DNA of 34,059 nt from a bacterium (GCA_003353795.1 PIVY01000035.1:1-34059), one strand, 5' to 3'. Positions 15,789-24,343 are shown, counted from the stretch's first letter. A program made the numbers and translations. Notes: generated from the sequence alone by a model not told the origin.

Positions 15789-17903
15789 TTGGCGGTCCGC
15801 CTGGGCATCGTCATCGTCCACTACAACACCCCGGACGACCTGGGGCGGTGCCTGGCATCGCTCCGCGACCAGGCTCCGGCGTGCGACCACGAGACCGTGG
15901 TAATCGACAACGCCAGCACGGCGCCCGGTCTGGAAGAGCTGCAAGCGGAGTATCCCGACGTACGCTGGATCCGCAACACGGAGAACGCCGGCTACGGTCG
16001 TGGCTGCAACCAGGGCATGGCCATGCTGGCCGCGGACTACCACCTCATTCTCAATCCCGACATCGTGGTCCTGCCCGGGGCCCTGGACGCGCTGCTGTCC
16101 TTCGCCGACCAGCGGCCGCGGGCCGGGCTCATCGGTCCGCAACTGCTCAACGAGGATGGGACGGTCCAGGAATCTTGCCGTCGTTTCTATACCCTCGGCA
16201 CTCTGCTCCTGCGGCGCACGTTCCTGGGCAAGCTGTTTCCCAACAGCCGCACGGTGCAGCGCCATCTCATGCAGGACTTCGACCACGCCGGTCCGCGGCC
16301 CGTCGACTGGGTTCTGGGCGGTTGTCTGCTGGTGCGGCGCGAAGCCCTCGATCGCTGTGGCCCCATGGACGAGCGGTTCTTCCTCTACTTCGAGGATGTG
16401 GACTGGTGCTACCGAATGTGGCAGTGCGGTTTCGAGGTGGTCTACGCCCCGGACTCGCGGTTCGTCCACAGGCATCGACGGTCCAGCGCCAGCGGTACGT
16501 TCAACCGGAGTTTCTGGCTCCACCTGACGAGCCTGATCTCGTTCTACGAGAAGTGGAGCCTGGTCGTCTACGCGGTCAAGAAGTGGCGGCGGCCGCTGGA
16601 GGTCGGTCTCCACTGGCTGCTCGACATGGTCCTGCTGGCGGTGGCCTTGCTCGGTGCGTATGGCGTGCGTCGGCTGCTGCAACCGGTCTTCGCCGAAGAA
16701 CTGCTGCCCCTGTCCTGGTACGGCGGGTGGTTGGGTTACGCGGCAATCCTGGTGACGGTGGCCTTTCTGCTCATGGGGCGGTACCGATCGCCGCGGCAGG
16801 CGGCCACCAAGGCGTGGGGGGCGCACTTCAAGCAGATGGGGCTGGTGGCCCTGCTGCTGCTGGCCGGCTCGTACCTCGGCCGCGAGGACGTGATGAGCCG
16901 AGCCGTGCTCCTGATCATGCTGGCCCTCTATTCGGGACTCACGGTGTGGGCCACCGGCGTGGTGAGGCGCTTGCATCAGCGGCTGGAACGGGGCTATCTG
17001 GCGCTGGAGCGCACCGTGCTGGTGGGGCCGCGCGGGTCGCTGACCGAATGGCTCGATTCCAGTGGCGATCTCCGCAGTCTCGGGGTCGACGTCGTCGGTT
17101 ATGTCACGGCCGATACGGCGCCGGTTGCGGGTCATCCGGCTCTGGGGGACGGCGATGTGCCCTGGCTCGGCAGCCCCGACGAACTGCCCGCGCTCGTCGA
17201 CCGCTTCCGGGTTTCGCAGGTGGCGTTCTGGCATCCGCCGGAGTCCACGTCGCCGGCGCCACGACTGCTGGCGCGTTTGCGGCGGATGCGGATCCGTTTG
17301 CGCTGGATCCTGCAGGAGGCGTGGCTGCTGGCCGCCGGTGCGCGGGCCGAATCCTTCGGAGCGGCTCCCAGCGGAGTTCTGGATCCCGACGACGGCCACA
17401 TCCTGCGGCGGTTGGCGGCACGTCCGGTAGAGATCCTGATCGGTCTGCCGCTCTGGCTGACAGCGAACCTGACAGCCGTGGCCCGCGGTCGGATGGTGAA
17501 ACGGAACGAGGCTGCCGCGGAATGTGTCGACGTGGCGGACGACCGTGACCATAATGGGCAGATCGACGTCTTCGTCCGCCAGGACGGCCGCCCGTTGCCG
17601 TTGTGGTGGCAACCCGGATTGACGAGCGCGCTGTTGACCGGACGGATTGGACTGGTCGGTGCGCCCCTGGGATCGGTGACCGAACGAGCTGGCGCAGCCG
17701 GCGATCCGGCCACGGATCTGCGCGTCGCGGCTGCGACGAGACCGGGACTGACCGGGACCTGGGCCTCGAGGCCCGGCCCGGATGGCGTGCCGAGGCGCGC
17801 CTGGATGGAATTCTTCATGAATCCCGGGGGATTGGCGGACCCCGCCGGACCTGGCGGGGTCGCGGCTTCCCGTGATCGCGGGGAGGAGGTCGAGGTACCA
17901 TGA
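15789..17903 (+). CDS. GT2 glycosyltransferase fused to a degenerate sugar-1-phosphate transferase domain
   Basis: A 704-residue two-part protein. Residues 1-265 form a WbbL-like GT2 domain (VIVHYNTPDDLGRC, VIDNAST, LNPDIVV, YFEDVDWCYRM). From about 275 to 400 several hydrophobic segments follow, as in the N-terminal membrane part of WbaP-type enzymes. Then comes a Rossmann-like stretch (RTVLVGPRG to VSQVAFWHP), another hydrophobic segment (~550-565) and a tail with IGLVGAPLG and RPGLTGTW (PGLTG at 652-656). These resemble the conserved end of polyprenyl-phosphate hexose-1-phosphate transferases. The FRSM...DAE-type catalytic segment expected between them is not recognisable, so that half is probably non-catalytic. 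TTG 15789 has GAGG six nt upstream. The stop overlaps the next ATG. Confidence 0.8.
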   Translation: MAVRLGIVIVHYNTPDDLGRCLASLRDQAPACDHETVVIDNASTAPGLEELQAEYPDVRWIRNTENAGYGRGCNQGMAMLAADYHLILNPDIVVLPGALDALLSFADQRPRAGLIGPQLLNEDGTVQESCRRFYTLGTLLLRRTFLGKLFPNSRTVQRHLMQDFDHAGPRPVDWVLGGCLLVRREALDRCGPMDERFFLYFEDVDWCYRMWQCGFEVVYAPDSRFVHRHRRSSASGTFNRSFWLHLTSLISFYEKWSLVVYAVKKWRRPLEVGLHWLLDMVLLAVALLGAYGVRRLLQPVFAEELLPLSWYGGWLGYAAILVTVAFLLMGRYRSPRQAATKAWGAHFKQMGLVALLLLAGSYLGREDVMSRAVLLIMLALYSGLTVWATGVVRRLHQRLERGYLALERTVLVGPRGSLTEWLDSSGDLRSLGVDVVGYVTADTAPVAGHPALGDGDVPWLGSPDELPALVDRFRVSQVAFWHPPESTSPAPRLLARLRRMRIRLRWILQEAWLLAAGARAESFGAAPSGVLDPDDGHILRRLAARPVEILIGLPLWLTANLTAVARGRMVKRNEAAAECVDVADDRDHNGQIDVFVRQDGRPLPLWWQPGLTSALLTGRIGLVGAPLGSVTERAGAAGDPATDLRVAAATRPGLTGTWASRPGPDGVPRRAWMEFFMNPGGLADPAGPGGVAASRDRGEEVEVP

Positions 17904-20371
17904 GGTCCAACAACCAGAGCATAGGCACCATCATGACCGTGGCGGTCGCCGTGGTGGCGGCCGGGTTCTGGTCCGTGGCCGGGTTCTGCCCGACAGCCAC
18001 GGCCCAGACGCCGACGTTTCAGCCGCTGATGACCGGCACCGATGTGGGAGAAGCCCAGTACGTAGCAGGACGGGTCTACGCCGGTCTGCCCAAGGGCGGC
18101 GTCGTGGTGTGGGACGCCGGCACCAGCCAGGTCCTGGCCACGCTCACGCGGCGTGACGGCCTGGGCGGCCATTTCGTCAAGGACATGGCCTGGACCGGCG
18201 AGCGGCTGTGGATCGCCACCGGTGACGGCGGGTTGACGTCCATGGAGGACCCGGGTGGCCCGGGCGAATTCATGAGCGTGCACTCGAGCCTGCTCTCGTC
18301 CCTGGACGTGACCGCGGTGACCGGGCAGGTCGTCGGCACGACCGAACGCGTCTATTACGGAACCGGCGGCGCCGGAATCGGAGAGATCGTCGGCGGTCTG
18401 CCGGGTGCCTACTTCAGCACCCAGAACGGTCTGATCAACGATACGGTCGACGCCATGTCGCTATCAGGCGATCTGCTCCTGATCGCCACGCCAACGGGCG
18501 TCTCCCGATTCGCGGCCAACACCTTCACCAGCTACCCCTATGGCAACCCGCTCGACGAAGACGAGTGGTTCACCTCCATGGTCACCGCCGCCGATGGCCA
18601 GATCTACGCGGGCAACGGCTACGGCGCCCACCGCTGGAACGACACCGACCGCCTGTGGGAGACGGTGTTCTCAACGGACTCGGTCCTCGATCTCGCCGCC
18701 ACCGACGATGCGGTGTACGCCCTGACCTGGTCGTTCATCTGGCGCATCGACGACGGCAGCGCGACACGGATCGATGTGCCTTCGGCCCCGGCCGGCTACA
18801 ACCGGTTCGTCTCGTCGATGACCGCCGGCGATGGTGAGACCTACGTCGGCGGGTTCATGAGGCCGGTCGGTCAGTCGCCATTCACGTCGTCGGCGGTGCC
18901 CTGGGTCGCGCCGGGCGGCAATAGCGCGGCCGTGGTGCGGGCCATCGGCTCGCTAACGGTCGGGGCTACCGGCGGCGTCGATGGAGCCGCCATCGACAGC
19001 CGGGGGCGCCCCTGGCTGGGGGATCGCTGGGGCGACGGCCTGGGGTCCTTCGACGGTTCGGTCTGGTATAACGTCACCGAGACCGCCACCGTGGAGAACG
19101 ACTCCAACGGTTTCCTCGACTACGGCGGGGCGGTTCTCGACATGGCCCGCGACGGCGATGCTCTCTGGCTCCATCAGTACGTGGCCGGCGTCATCCGATT
19201 CGTGCCCGCCGCTGCGCCGGGTGGCGACGAGGACTGGCTCCTGCTGACGCCGAACAATTCCCCGCTGGTGGGCGACAGCCATGCGGCCATCACCGTCCAC
19301 CCCGATGGCGTGGTCCTCTTCGGCACCACGGACGCCAACTTCGGGGGGATCAACAACTCGTTGCTGGGCGTGGACGTTCTGTTCGATCAGACCCGGCCCC
19401 GCGATCCGAATTCGTGGTTGCACATCTATCCCTCGACTCTCGGCGGCAACATCGTCGGAGCCATCGGAGTCGAGCAGCGCGACGTGATCTGGTTCGCGGT
19501 CCGTAATTCGGGGCTTGTCCGCTGGGACGTCAATGGTCTGGGCGCCGGCCCGGATGATCCCCTGACCTGGCGCAACACCGCCGACGATCACTGGGCCGGC
19601 CCATTCGAGACGGTGCCCGGCAGTAACCTGGCCCTCGATCAGGGCAATGCCATCCAGGTGGCCGCCGACGGTTCGCTCTACGTGGGTGGAACCGGTCTGG
19701 TTCAGTTCACCTACCAGCCCGTCTTCGATCTGATGACCCTCGTGAACGAGTGGACGCAGAAGGAATCGGCCGTCGAGACCGGACTTCTGGGCCAGGTGGT
19801 TTCCGGATTGGCGTTCGACCATAACGCGGCCCTCTGGGTGCTGTCCGAGGGCGGTCTGAATCGCATGCGATTCCTCGAGGACCGGACCGTCTTCGATGCC
19901 TTCACCGACCTTGCCACCTACCTCACCTTCGATCCGTCGTTCTACGCGCCGAGCGCCATCTCGGCCCTGCCCGGCGGAACCTATTCGAAGCTCGGCGTAT
20001 CGGCCGACGGCCGGAGTCTCGTCATCAGCAGTGACCTCGGCGGGGCGGGCGTGACCATCCCCCGGGTGGAGGAGGAGACCGCGGGCGGTGATGTCTCCAA
20101 GGCGTACCTGTTCCCCAATCCGTTCCCGGGCGAAGGCGTGAGCACCGCGCTCAGCGTCGGTGGTATCGACATCAGTGACGAGGCGCCGGTGAGCCTCGAG
20201 ATTCTCAACCTCGTGGGCCAGGTCGTGTACCGGTCGCGAGATCTGAGCAGCGGCGAACAGATCTGGGACGGTCTCAATCGGCAGGGGAGTCGGGTCGCCT
20301 CGGGGATGTACGTGGTGAAGTTGAATCACGGTGGCCAGACCACGGTCCGGACTCTGGCCGTGACGTACTAG
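17900..20371 (+). CDS. Secreted beta-propeller protein with T9SS/FlgD-like C-terminal sorting domain
   Basis: An 823-residue exported protein. Residues 1-35 form a signal peptide (basic start, hydrophobic core 10-29, cleavage likely after ATA at 33-35). The body has repeating blocks resembling two-component-regulator/WD propeller blades (TSMVTAADGQIYAG, DAMSLSGDLLLIATPTGVSRF, GLAFDHNAALWVLSEGGLNR). The last ~88 residues (from Y736) carry YLFPNPFPGEG, VSLEILNLVGQVVYR, WDGLNRQGSRVASGMYVVKL, the pattern of type IX secretion type A and FlgD-like tails. It would be exported and probably held at the surface. ATG 17900 overlaps the glycosyltransferase stop (ATGA) and has GGAGGAGG upstream, so it is co-translated with glycan enzymes, an odd place for such a protein. 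The ligand is unknown. Confidence 0.85.
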   Translation: MRSNNQSIGTIMTVAVAVVAAGFWSVAGFCPTATAQTPTFQPLMTGTDVGEAQYVAGRVYAGLPKGGVVVWDAGTSQVLATLTRRDGLGGHFVKDMAWTGERLWIATGDGGLTSMEDPGGPGEFMSVHSSLLSSLDVTAVTGQVVGTTERVYYGTGGAGIGEIVGGLPGAYFSTQNGLINDTVDAMSLSGDLLLIATPTGVSRFAANTFTSYPYGNPLDEDEWFTSMVTAADGQIYAGNGYGAHRWNDTDRLWETVFSTDSVLDLAATDDAVYALTWSFIWRIDDGSATRIDVPSAPAGYNRFVSSMTAGDGETYVGGFMRPVGQSPFTSSAVPWVAPGGNSAAVVRAIGSLTVGATGGVDGAAIDSRGRPWLGDRWGDGLGSFDGSVWYNVTETATVENDSNGFLDYGGAVLDMARDGDALWLHQYVAGVIRFVPAAAPGGDEDWLLLTPNNSPLVGDSHAAITVHPDGVVLFGTTDANFGGINNSLLGVDVLFDQTRPRDPNSWLHIYPSTLGGNIVGAIGVEQRDVIWFAVRNSGLVRWDVNGLGAGPDDPLTWRNTADDHWAGPFETVPGSNLALDQGNAIQVAADGSLYVGGTGLVQFTYQPVFDLMTLVNEWTQKESAVETGLLGQVVSGLAFDHNAALWVLSEGGLNRMRFLEDRTVFDAFTDLATYLTFDPSFYAPSAISALPGGTYSKLGVSADGRSLVISSDLGGAGVTIPRVEEETAGGDVSKAYLFPNPFPGEGVSTALSVGGIDISDEAPVSLEILNLVGQVVYRSRDLSSGEQIWDGLNRQGSRVASGMYVVKLNHGGQTTVRTLAVTY

Positions 20372-20382
20372 TCGGGTTTTCG

Positions 20383-20401
20383 CGGTGGGCGGCGCCCACC
20401 G
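20383..20401 (+). other. Short GC-rich hairpin in the gap after the propeller gene
   Basis: CGGTGGGC at 20383-20390 pairs perfectly with GCCCACCG at 20394-20401 around a 3-nt loop. No T-run follows it on either strand, so it may be an attenuator or an mRNA-stabilising stem rather than a complete terminator. The next ribosome site (AAAGGAA) starts 7 nt beyond it. Confidence 0.5.
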
Positions 20402-20419
20402 GCATGGAAAGGAACCGCG

Positions 20420-21871
20420 GTGACAGATCCCAAGCGCTTGCTCATCGTCGGCGCCGGCGCGGCCGGACGTGCCCTGGCAGCCGAGATCCGCGACTCCGCG
20501 GACCTCGGTATGGTGCCCGTGGGCTTCATCGACGACGATGACCAGTTGCAGGGGACAGTGGTGGATGGGCTTCCGGTGGCTGGCGGTACGCACACCCTCG
20601 TGGAGTCGGCGCGGGAGCTGCGCGCCAACGAGATCCTCATCGCGATTCCGTCGGCGCGGGGCTCGCTGATCCGTCGGCTGGTGCTGGCGTGCAAGCAGGC
20701 TGGCCTGCCGTTCCGGATCGTCCCCGGGCTGCGGGCCATCATCGAGGGCGACGTCCATTTCGAGCAGGTCCGCCCCGTGGCCCTGGAGGACCTTCTCGGT
20801 CGGGAGACGGTGTCGTTCCAGGTCGAGCCGGCCCGATCGGTGGTCACCGGACGCACGGTGATGGTCACCGGCGCCGGCGGCTCCATCGGCGGCGAACTCT
20901 GCCGCCAGTTGCTCCCGCTGGAGCCGGCCGAGATGTTGCTGCTGGGCAGGGGCGAGAACAGCATCTTCGAGATCGCCGGCGAACTGTCCGCCGTGGCCGG
21001 CGCCACGCGACTCATTCCTTTGATCTGCGACGTGCGCGACGCCGATCGCCTCGACGTGCTGGCCACCCGTCACGAGCCGGATCTCATCCTGCACGCCGCC
21101 GCCCACAAGCACGTTCCGCTCATGGAGGACAATCCCGAAGAGGCGGTGGTGGTCAACGCAGGCGGCACTGCCAATCTCGTCCGCTTCGCACGTCAGGTCG
21201 GCGCCGAACGATTCGTTCTCATCAGCACCGACAAGGCGGCCGAGCCGACGAGCATCATGGGCGCCACCAAGAAGATGGCCGAGCTTCTCGTTCGCCATGC
21301 GCAGAAGCAGAACGGCAAGACCCGGTTCATGACCGTGCGTTTCGGCAACGTCCTGGGCAGCCGTGGCTCCGTGGTGCCGCATTTCATGAAGCGCATCGCG
21401 GCGGGCCAGCCGCTGCCGGTGACCGATCCGGAGATGACGCGCTACTTCATGACCATCAAGGAGGCGGCTCTCCTGGTCATCGAGGCCATGGTGCTGGGTG
21501 AGGCTGGGACCACGTACATCCTCGAGATGGGCGAACCGGTGCCCGTTCTCGAGCTTGCTCGCAACCTGCTCGTGTTGTCGGGATACGATCCGGGTGACGG
21601 CGGGCCCGGCATCGAGATCGTGGGCGTTCGTCCCGGCGAGAAGCTCCACGAATCCCTGCTCGACCCCGGCGAACAACTGGAGCGCAGCGGCAGCGAGCTC
21701 ATCCACAAGGCGAGCTGTCGCGCCGGCGACCCCGACGCGGTGGCCGCTTGCCTGCCCGACCTCCTGGACCTCGCTCGGCGTGGCGATCGCGACGCCCTGC
21801 GCGCTGCCCTGGCGACCCTGCTGGATCGCCCGCAACTGGATGACTCCGCCGCCGGGTGCGACGAGTCTTGA
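20420..21871 (+). CDS. Soluble CapD/PglF-like nucleotide-sugar 4,6-dehydratase
   Basis: A 483-residue protein. The N-terminal ~135 residues form a CoA-binding-like Rossmann domain (LLIVGAGAAGRAL, GFIDDD). The second Rossmann domain has MVTGAGGSIGGE (GAGGSIG 151-157), AAAHKHVPLMEDNP, LISTDKAAEPTSIMGATKK and RFGNVLGSRGSVVPHF. The active-site tyrosine of ordinary SDRs is replaced by Met280 with Lys284, as in WbpM/PglF/FlaA1-type UDP-GlcNAc 4,6-dehydratases, so that chemistry is likely. Most large members start with four membrane segments; none is present here, so the protein should be cytosolic. GTG 20420 is used with AAAGGAA upstream. It would supply a deoxy-amino sugar precursor for the local glycan. 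Confidence 0.85.
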   Translation: MTDPKRLLIVGAGAAGRALAAEIRDSADLGMVPVGFIDDDDQLQGTVVDGLPVAGGTHTLVESARELRANEILIAIPSARGSLIRRLVLACKQAGLPFRIVPGLRAIIEGDVHFEQVRPVALEDLLGRETVSFQVEPARSVVTGRTVMVTGAGGSIGGELCRQLLPLEPAEMLLLGRGENSIFEIAGELSAVAGATRLIPLICDVRDADRLDVLATRHEPDLILHAAAHKHVPLMEDNPEEAVVVNAGGTANLVRFARQVGAERFVLISTDKAAEPTSIMGATKKMAELLVRHAQKQNGKTRFMTVRFGNVLGSRGSVVPHFMKRIAAGQPLPVTDPEMTRYFMTIKEAALLVIEAMVLGEAGTTYILEMGEPVPVLELARNLLVLSGYDPGDGGPGIEIVGVRPGEKLHESLLDPGEQLERSGSELIHKASCRAGDPDAVAACLPDLLDLARRGDRDALRAALATLLDRPQLDDSAAGCDES

Positions 21872-22896
21872 CCGTGGATCCCGCAGCGCCGCAACCGCGG
21901 ATCCAGGTCCGAACCGGCGCGCTCTCCGCCTGGGACGACCTTCTCGAACGCTGCCCCGATCCCGAATTCACCGCTACGTCGACCTGGACCGAACTGGTCG
22001 CTCGACACGTTGCCGCAGCGGAGTCGCTCTACCTGCTTGCCGAACTGGACGGCTCCGTCGTGGGCGGGCTGTCGGCCGTGACGAGGATCCGGCGCGGAAT
22101 CCGGCGTCTCGAGAGCAGCCTCGAGGGGACCCTCGCCGGCCCTCAGGTGATCGCCGATGTGGCGCCCGACCAACGCGCGGCCGTCGCGGTGGCGCTGTAC
22201 CGGGCGCTGGCCGATCGTCTCGGCGGCCGATCGATCCTGGCGGCCGTGACCGTGCCGGCCGGTAGCGACGGCGATCCCGGCGGGGCGCTCCTCGGCGGTC
22301 GCTGGCAACGCCAGGACTACGACTCGGCCGTGGTCGATTGTCGCGGCGGGCTGGACCACGTGGGCCATGACCTCTGGACCAACAATCGCCGCAACGAGCG
22401 CAACCGTGGTCTCAAGCGGGGCTGTACGCTTCAAGTCGAGCATGATCCGGAAGCCCTGGCAGACTGGTACCCACTCTACCTGGCCGGGTCCGATCAGTGG
22501 GCGCAGGCGCCTGTGCCGCTGGCATTGCTCCAGGATCTACTGACGTCGACCAAACATGGCGTGTTCAACACCGTCCGGCACGAGGGCGCCCTGATCGCCG
22601 GCCACATGTGCTTCCGTTCCCGCGGGCGTCTGGTGGCCTGGCAGGGGGCCGTGCGCCCCGATGTTCATCGGACCCTGTTCCCCACCACGCTCGTCTACTG
22701 GCAGGACATCATCCTGGCGTGCGAGGAAGGGTTGGCGGGAGTGGATTTCGGCGGCTGCGTGGGACGGGACAGTCTCTGGGACTTCAAGCGTCGTTGCGGC
22801 GCTCGGCCGACGCCGCGCTGCCAGTTGATCGCCCGCTCTTCGCTGGGTCGATTGATGCAGGGCGCTGCCGACCGGTGGCGGGGGAGGCCCCGTTGA
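21856..22896 (+). CDS. FemAB/GNAT-like acyltransferase domain protein
   Basis: A protein of up to 346 residues with the split GNAT layout of FemAB and Acetyltransf_6 proteins. It has an N-terminal half ending in a basic segment NNRRNERNRGLKRG, like the KxRxNIRKA-type motif of that family. A second half has GALIAGHMCFRSRGRLVAWQGA and a late GVDFGGCVGRDSLWDFKRRCG, matching the usual FDFGG...GLYRFKxxFG-type ending. Such enzymes add amino acids or acyl groups to peptidoglycan or surface polysaccharide precursors; the donor here is unknown. No membrane segments are obvious. The start is uncertain among GTG 21856, TTG 21868 (TTGA overlap with the upstream stop) and GTG 21874. Its stop overlaps the flippase start. 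Confidence 0.72.
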   Translation: MRRVLTVDPAAPQPRIQVRTGALSAWDDLLERCPDPEFTATSTWTELVARHVAAAESLYLLAELDGSVVGGLSAVTRIRRGIRRLESSLEGTLAGPQVIADVAPDQRAAVAVALYRALADRLGGRSILAAVTVPAGSDGDPGGALLGGRWQRQDYDSAVVDCRGGLDHVGHDLWTNNRRNERNRGLKRGCTLQVEHDPEALADWYPLYLAGSDQWAQAPVPLALLQDLLTSTKHGVFNTVRHEGALIAGHMCFRSRGRLVAWQGAVRPDVHRTLFPTTLVYWQDIILACEEGLAGVDFGGCVGRDSLWDFKRRCGARPTPRCQLIARSSLGRLMQGAADRWRGRPR

Positions 22897-24194
22897 AACT
22901 GGCGCTCACCGGATCACGAATCCTCGTCTGGCGGGCATTGCAGAAGCTGGCCGGCGCGCTGGTGGTGCTCGCGGTCGCCCAGGGACTCGGCCCGGAGGGG
23001 AATGGTCGCTACAGCCTCACTCTCCTGGTGGTGACCGTGGCCGGGGCGCTGCTCTCGGCGGGAGTCGGCCTGGCCTCCGTGCCGCCGCTGCGCCGGGCGC
23101 TGGTGGCGCCGCGTCGGATCGTGGCGGCCCAGGGACTCTGGGGCCTGGGCGTTCTCCTGCTCCTGATCATCGGGCTCTTCGTCGTGCGCGCGACGCCCGC
23201 CTGGACCTGGCTCGAAACGACCCTCACCTGGAATGTGTCCCTGCTCGCGGCGGCCGTCCTGGCCATGCTGGCCATGCTCGTGTTCGAGACCGCCAACTAC
23301 GACTTGTTGGCAGCCGGCGAAGTTGTCGTCGGCACACGCACGGCCTCGATCCGGGCCGTGGTTCACCTATTGGGCGTGGGGGCCCTGCTGGCGTTGGCGC
23401 GCCTCGACCTGACCCTCGCCATCTGGTCGTTCACGGTGGTGCAGGTGATCGCGGCGGGCTACCTCGTGCTTCGGGTGCGGGCTGCGGTGCCGCGATTCCC
23501 GGCATCGTCGCAGGAACTGCCGCCGGGGCCGTCCTTGCCGTCACTCCTGGGCCGGCTCTTGCGGGCCGGCTGGATCGGTCAACTCTCAGCCATCGGCTAC
23601 CTGCTGCTGTTACGGTTGGATCAGTTGCTGCTGGAAGGCTATCTGGACGTGGCCGCGGTGGGCATCTACTCGTTGGCAGCGTGGGGGGCGGAACTCCTCT
23701 GGCTGGTGCCTGAGGCTCTCAATCCACTGCTCGTGCACACGTCGTCCGACGACCAGGACACCGAGCGTGACCGGACGGCGGCGCGGGCGGTCCGGCTGGG
23801 GCTGGCGACCACGGCTCTGGCTGCGGTTCCGCTGGCGCTGTTCTTGCCGCCCGTGTTCGGGCTGCTCCGCGAAGGCGCCTTCGCGGGCGCAGCCGGTCCC
23901 CTCTGGGCGCTGCTGCCCGGCGTGGTGGCCTTCGCGCCTGGAGCGGTCCTGGCCGGAGATTTCATCGGTCGAGGTCGGCCCAACTGGAACACCCAGGCCA
24001 GCGTCGTCACCGTGGCGATCAACGTGGCCCTCTGCATGGTCTGGATCCCTCGCCTGGGGATCCTGGGCGCCGCTTGGGCCTCGAGCGTGGCGTATGCTGC
24101 GGGCGCGATCATGATGGTGTTGCGATTCCGGCACGCGACAGGTCTTTCCTGGACCGAGATCCTCGTTCCGCGCCTGTCCGATCTGCGCCGCTGA
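22893..24194 (+). CDS. Wzx-like polysaccharide flippase (MOP superfamily)
   Basis: A 433-residue integral membrane protein with about 12 hydrophobic segments and few charged residues inside them. The N-terminal TGSRILVWRALQKLAGALVV and LGPEGNGRYSLTLLV are typical of the polysaccharide_synt/Wzx group, which moves undecaprenyl-diphosphate-linked oligosaccharides to the outer face of the membrane. Start TTG 22893 is chosen because GGGGAGG at 22880-22886 is ideally spaced and the TTGA overlap links it to the FemAB-like gene. It is the last gene before a hairpin terminator, completing the glycan cluster. No polymerase (Wzy) or O-antigen ligase is visible in the window. Confidence 0.85.
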   Translation: MKLALTGSRILVWRALQKLAGALVVLAVAQGLGPEGNGRYSLTLLVVTVAGALLSAGVGLASVPPLRRALVAPRRIVAAQGLWGLGVLLLLIIGLFVVRATPAWTWLETTLTWNVSLLAAAVLAMLAMLVFETANYDLLAAGEVVVGTRTASIRAVVHLLGVGALLALARLDLTLAIWSFTVVQVIAAGYLVLRVRAAVPRFPASSQELPPGPSLPSLLGRLLRAGWIGQLSAIGYLLLLRLDQLLLEGYLDVAAVGIYSLAAWGAELLWLVPEALNPLLVHTSSDDQDTERDRTAARAVRLGLATTALAAVPLALFLPPVFGLLREGAFAGAAGPLWALLPGVVAFAPGAVLAGDFIGRGRPNWNTQASVVTVAINVALCMVWIPRLGILGAAWASSVAYAAGAIMMVLRFRHATGLSWTEILVPRLSDLRR

Positions 24195-24195
24195 C

Positions 24196-24235
24196 CGCTC
24201 AATCGCCCCACTTTCCCCCACGATTGAGCGCGATT
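24196..24235 (+). terminator. Intrinsic terminator at the end of the glycan cluster
   Basis: CGCTCAATCG at 24196-24205 and CGATTGAGCG at 24221-24230 are perfect reverse complements (10-bp stem, 15-nt C-rich loop), beginning 2 nt after the flippase stop. TTTCT follows at 24233-24237 and more T-rich sequence from 24243. The T-run is modest, but the position between two operons fits. Confidence 0.7.
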
Positions 24236-24343
24236 TCTCCATAATTCGTTTTATTACAGCAACTTGAAGAAATATTAGGGGTCAATCAAAATTCCTCGAA
24301 TATGGGGGTTGACACCGGTATGCGAGGCGAACTATTGTGTCGG
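24231..24343 (+). promoter_or_regulatory. AT-rich region and sigma70-type promoter of the dcw cluster
   Basis: TTGACA at 24309-24314 is a perfect -35, and TATTGT at 24333-24338 is a four-of-six -10, separated by 18 nt. That puts transcription start near 24345, about 65 nt before mraZ. The ~75 nt upstream of the -35 (24235-24305) is strikingly AT-rich for this genome, with ATAATTCGTTTTATTAC and GAAATATTAGG, and could act as an UP element. This is the strongest promoter match in the window. Confidence 0.75.

Noticed and set aside
18953..21835. A 960-residue open frame on the - strand across the propeller and dehydratase genes
   Set aside because: It is antisense to two well-supported genes, has low-complexity Arg/Gly/His/Ala-rich content and no recognisable motif. 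Such frames are common shadows in GC-rich DNA.
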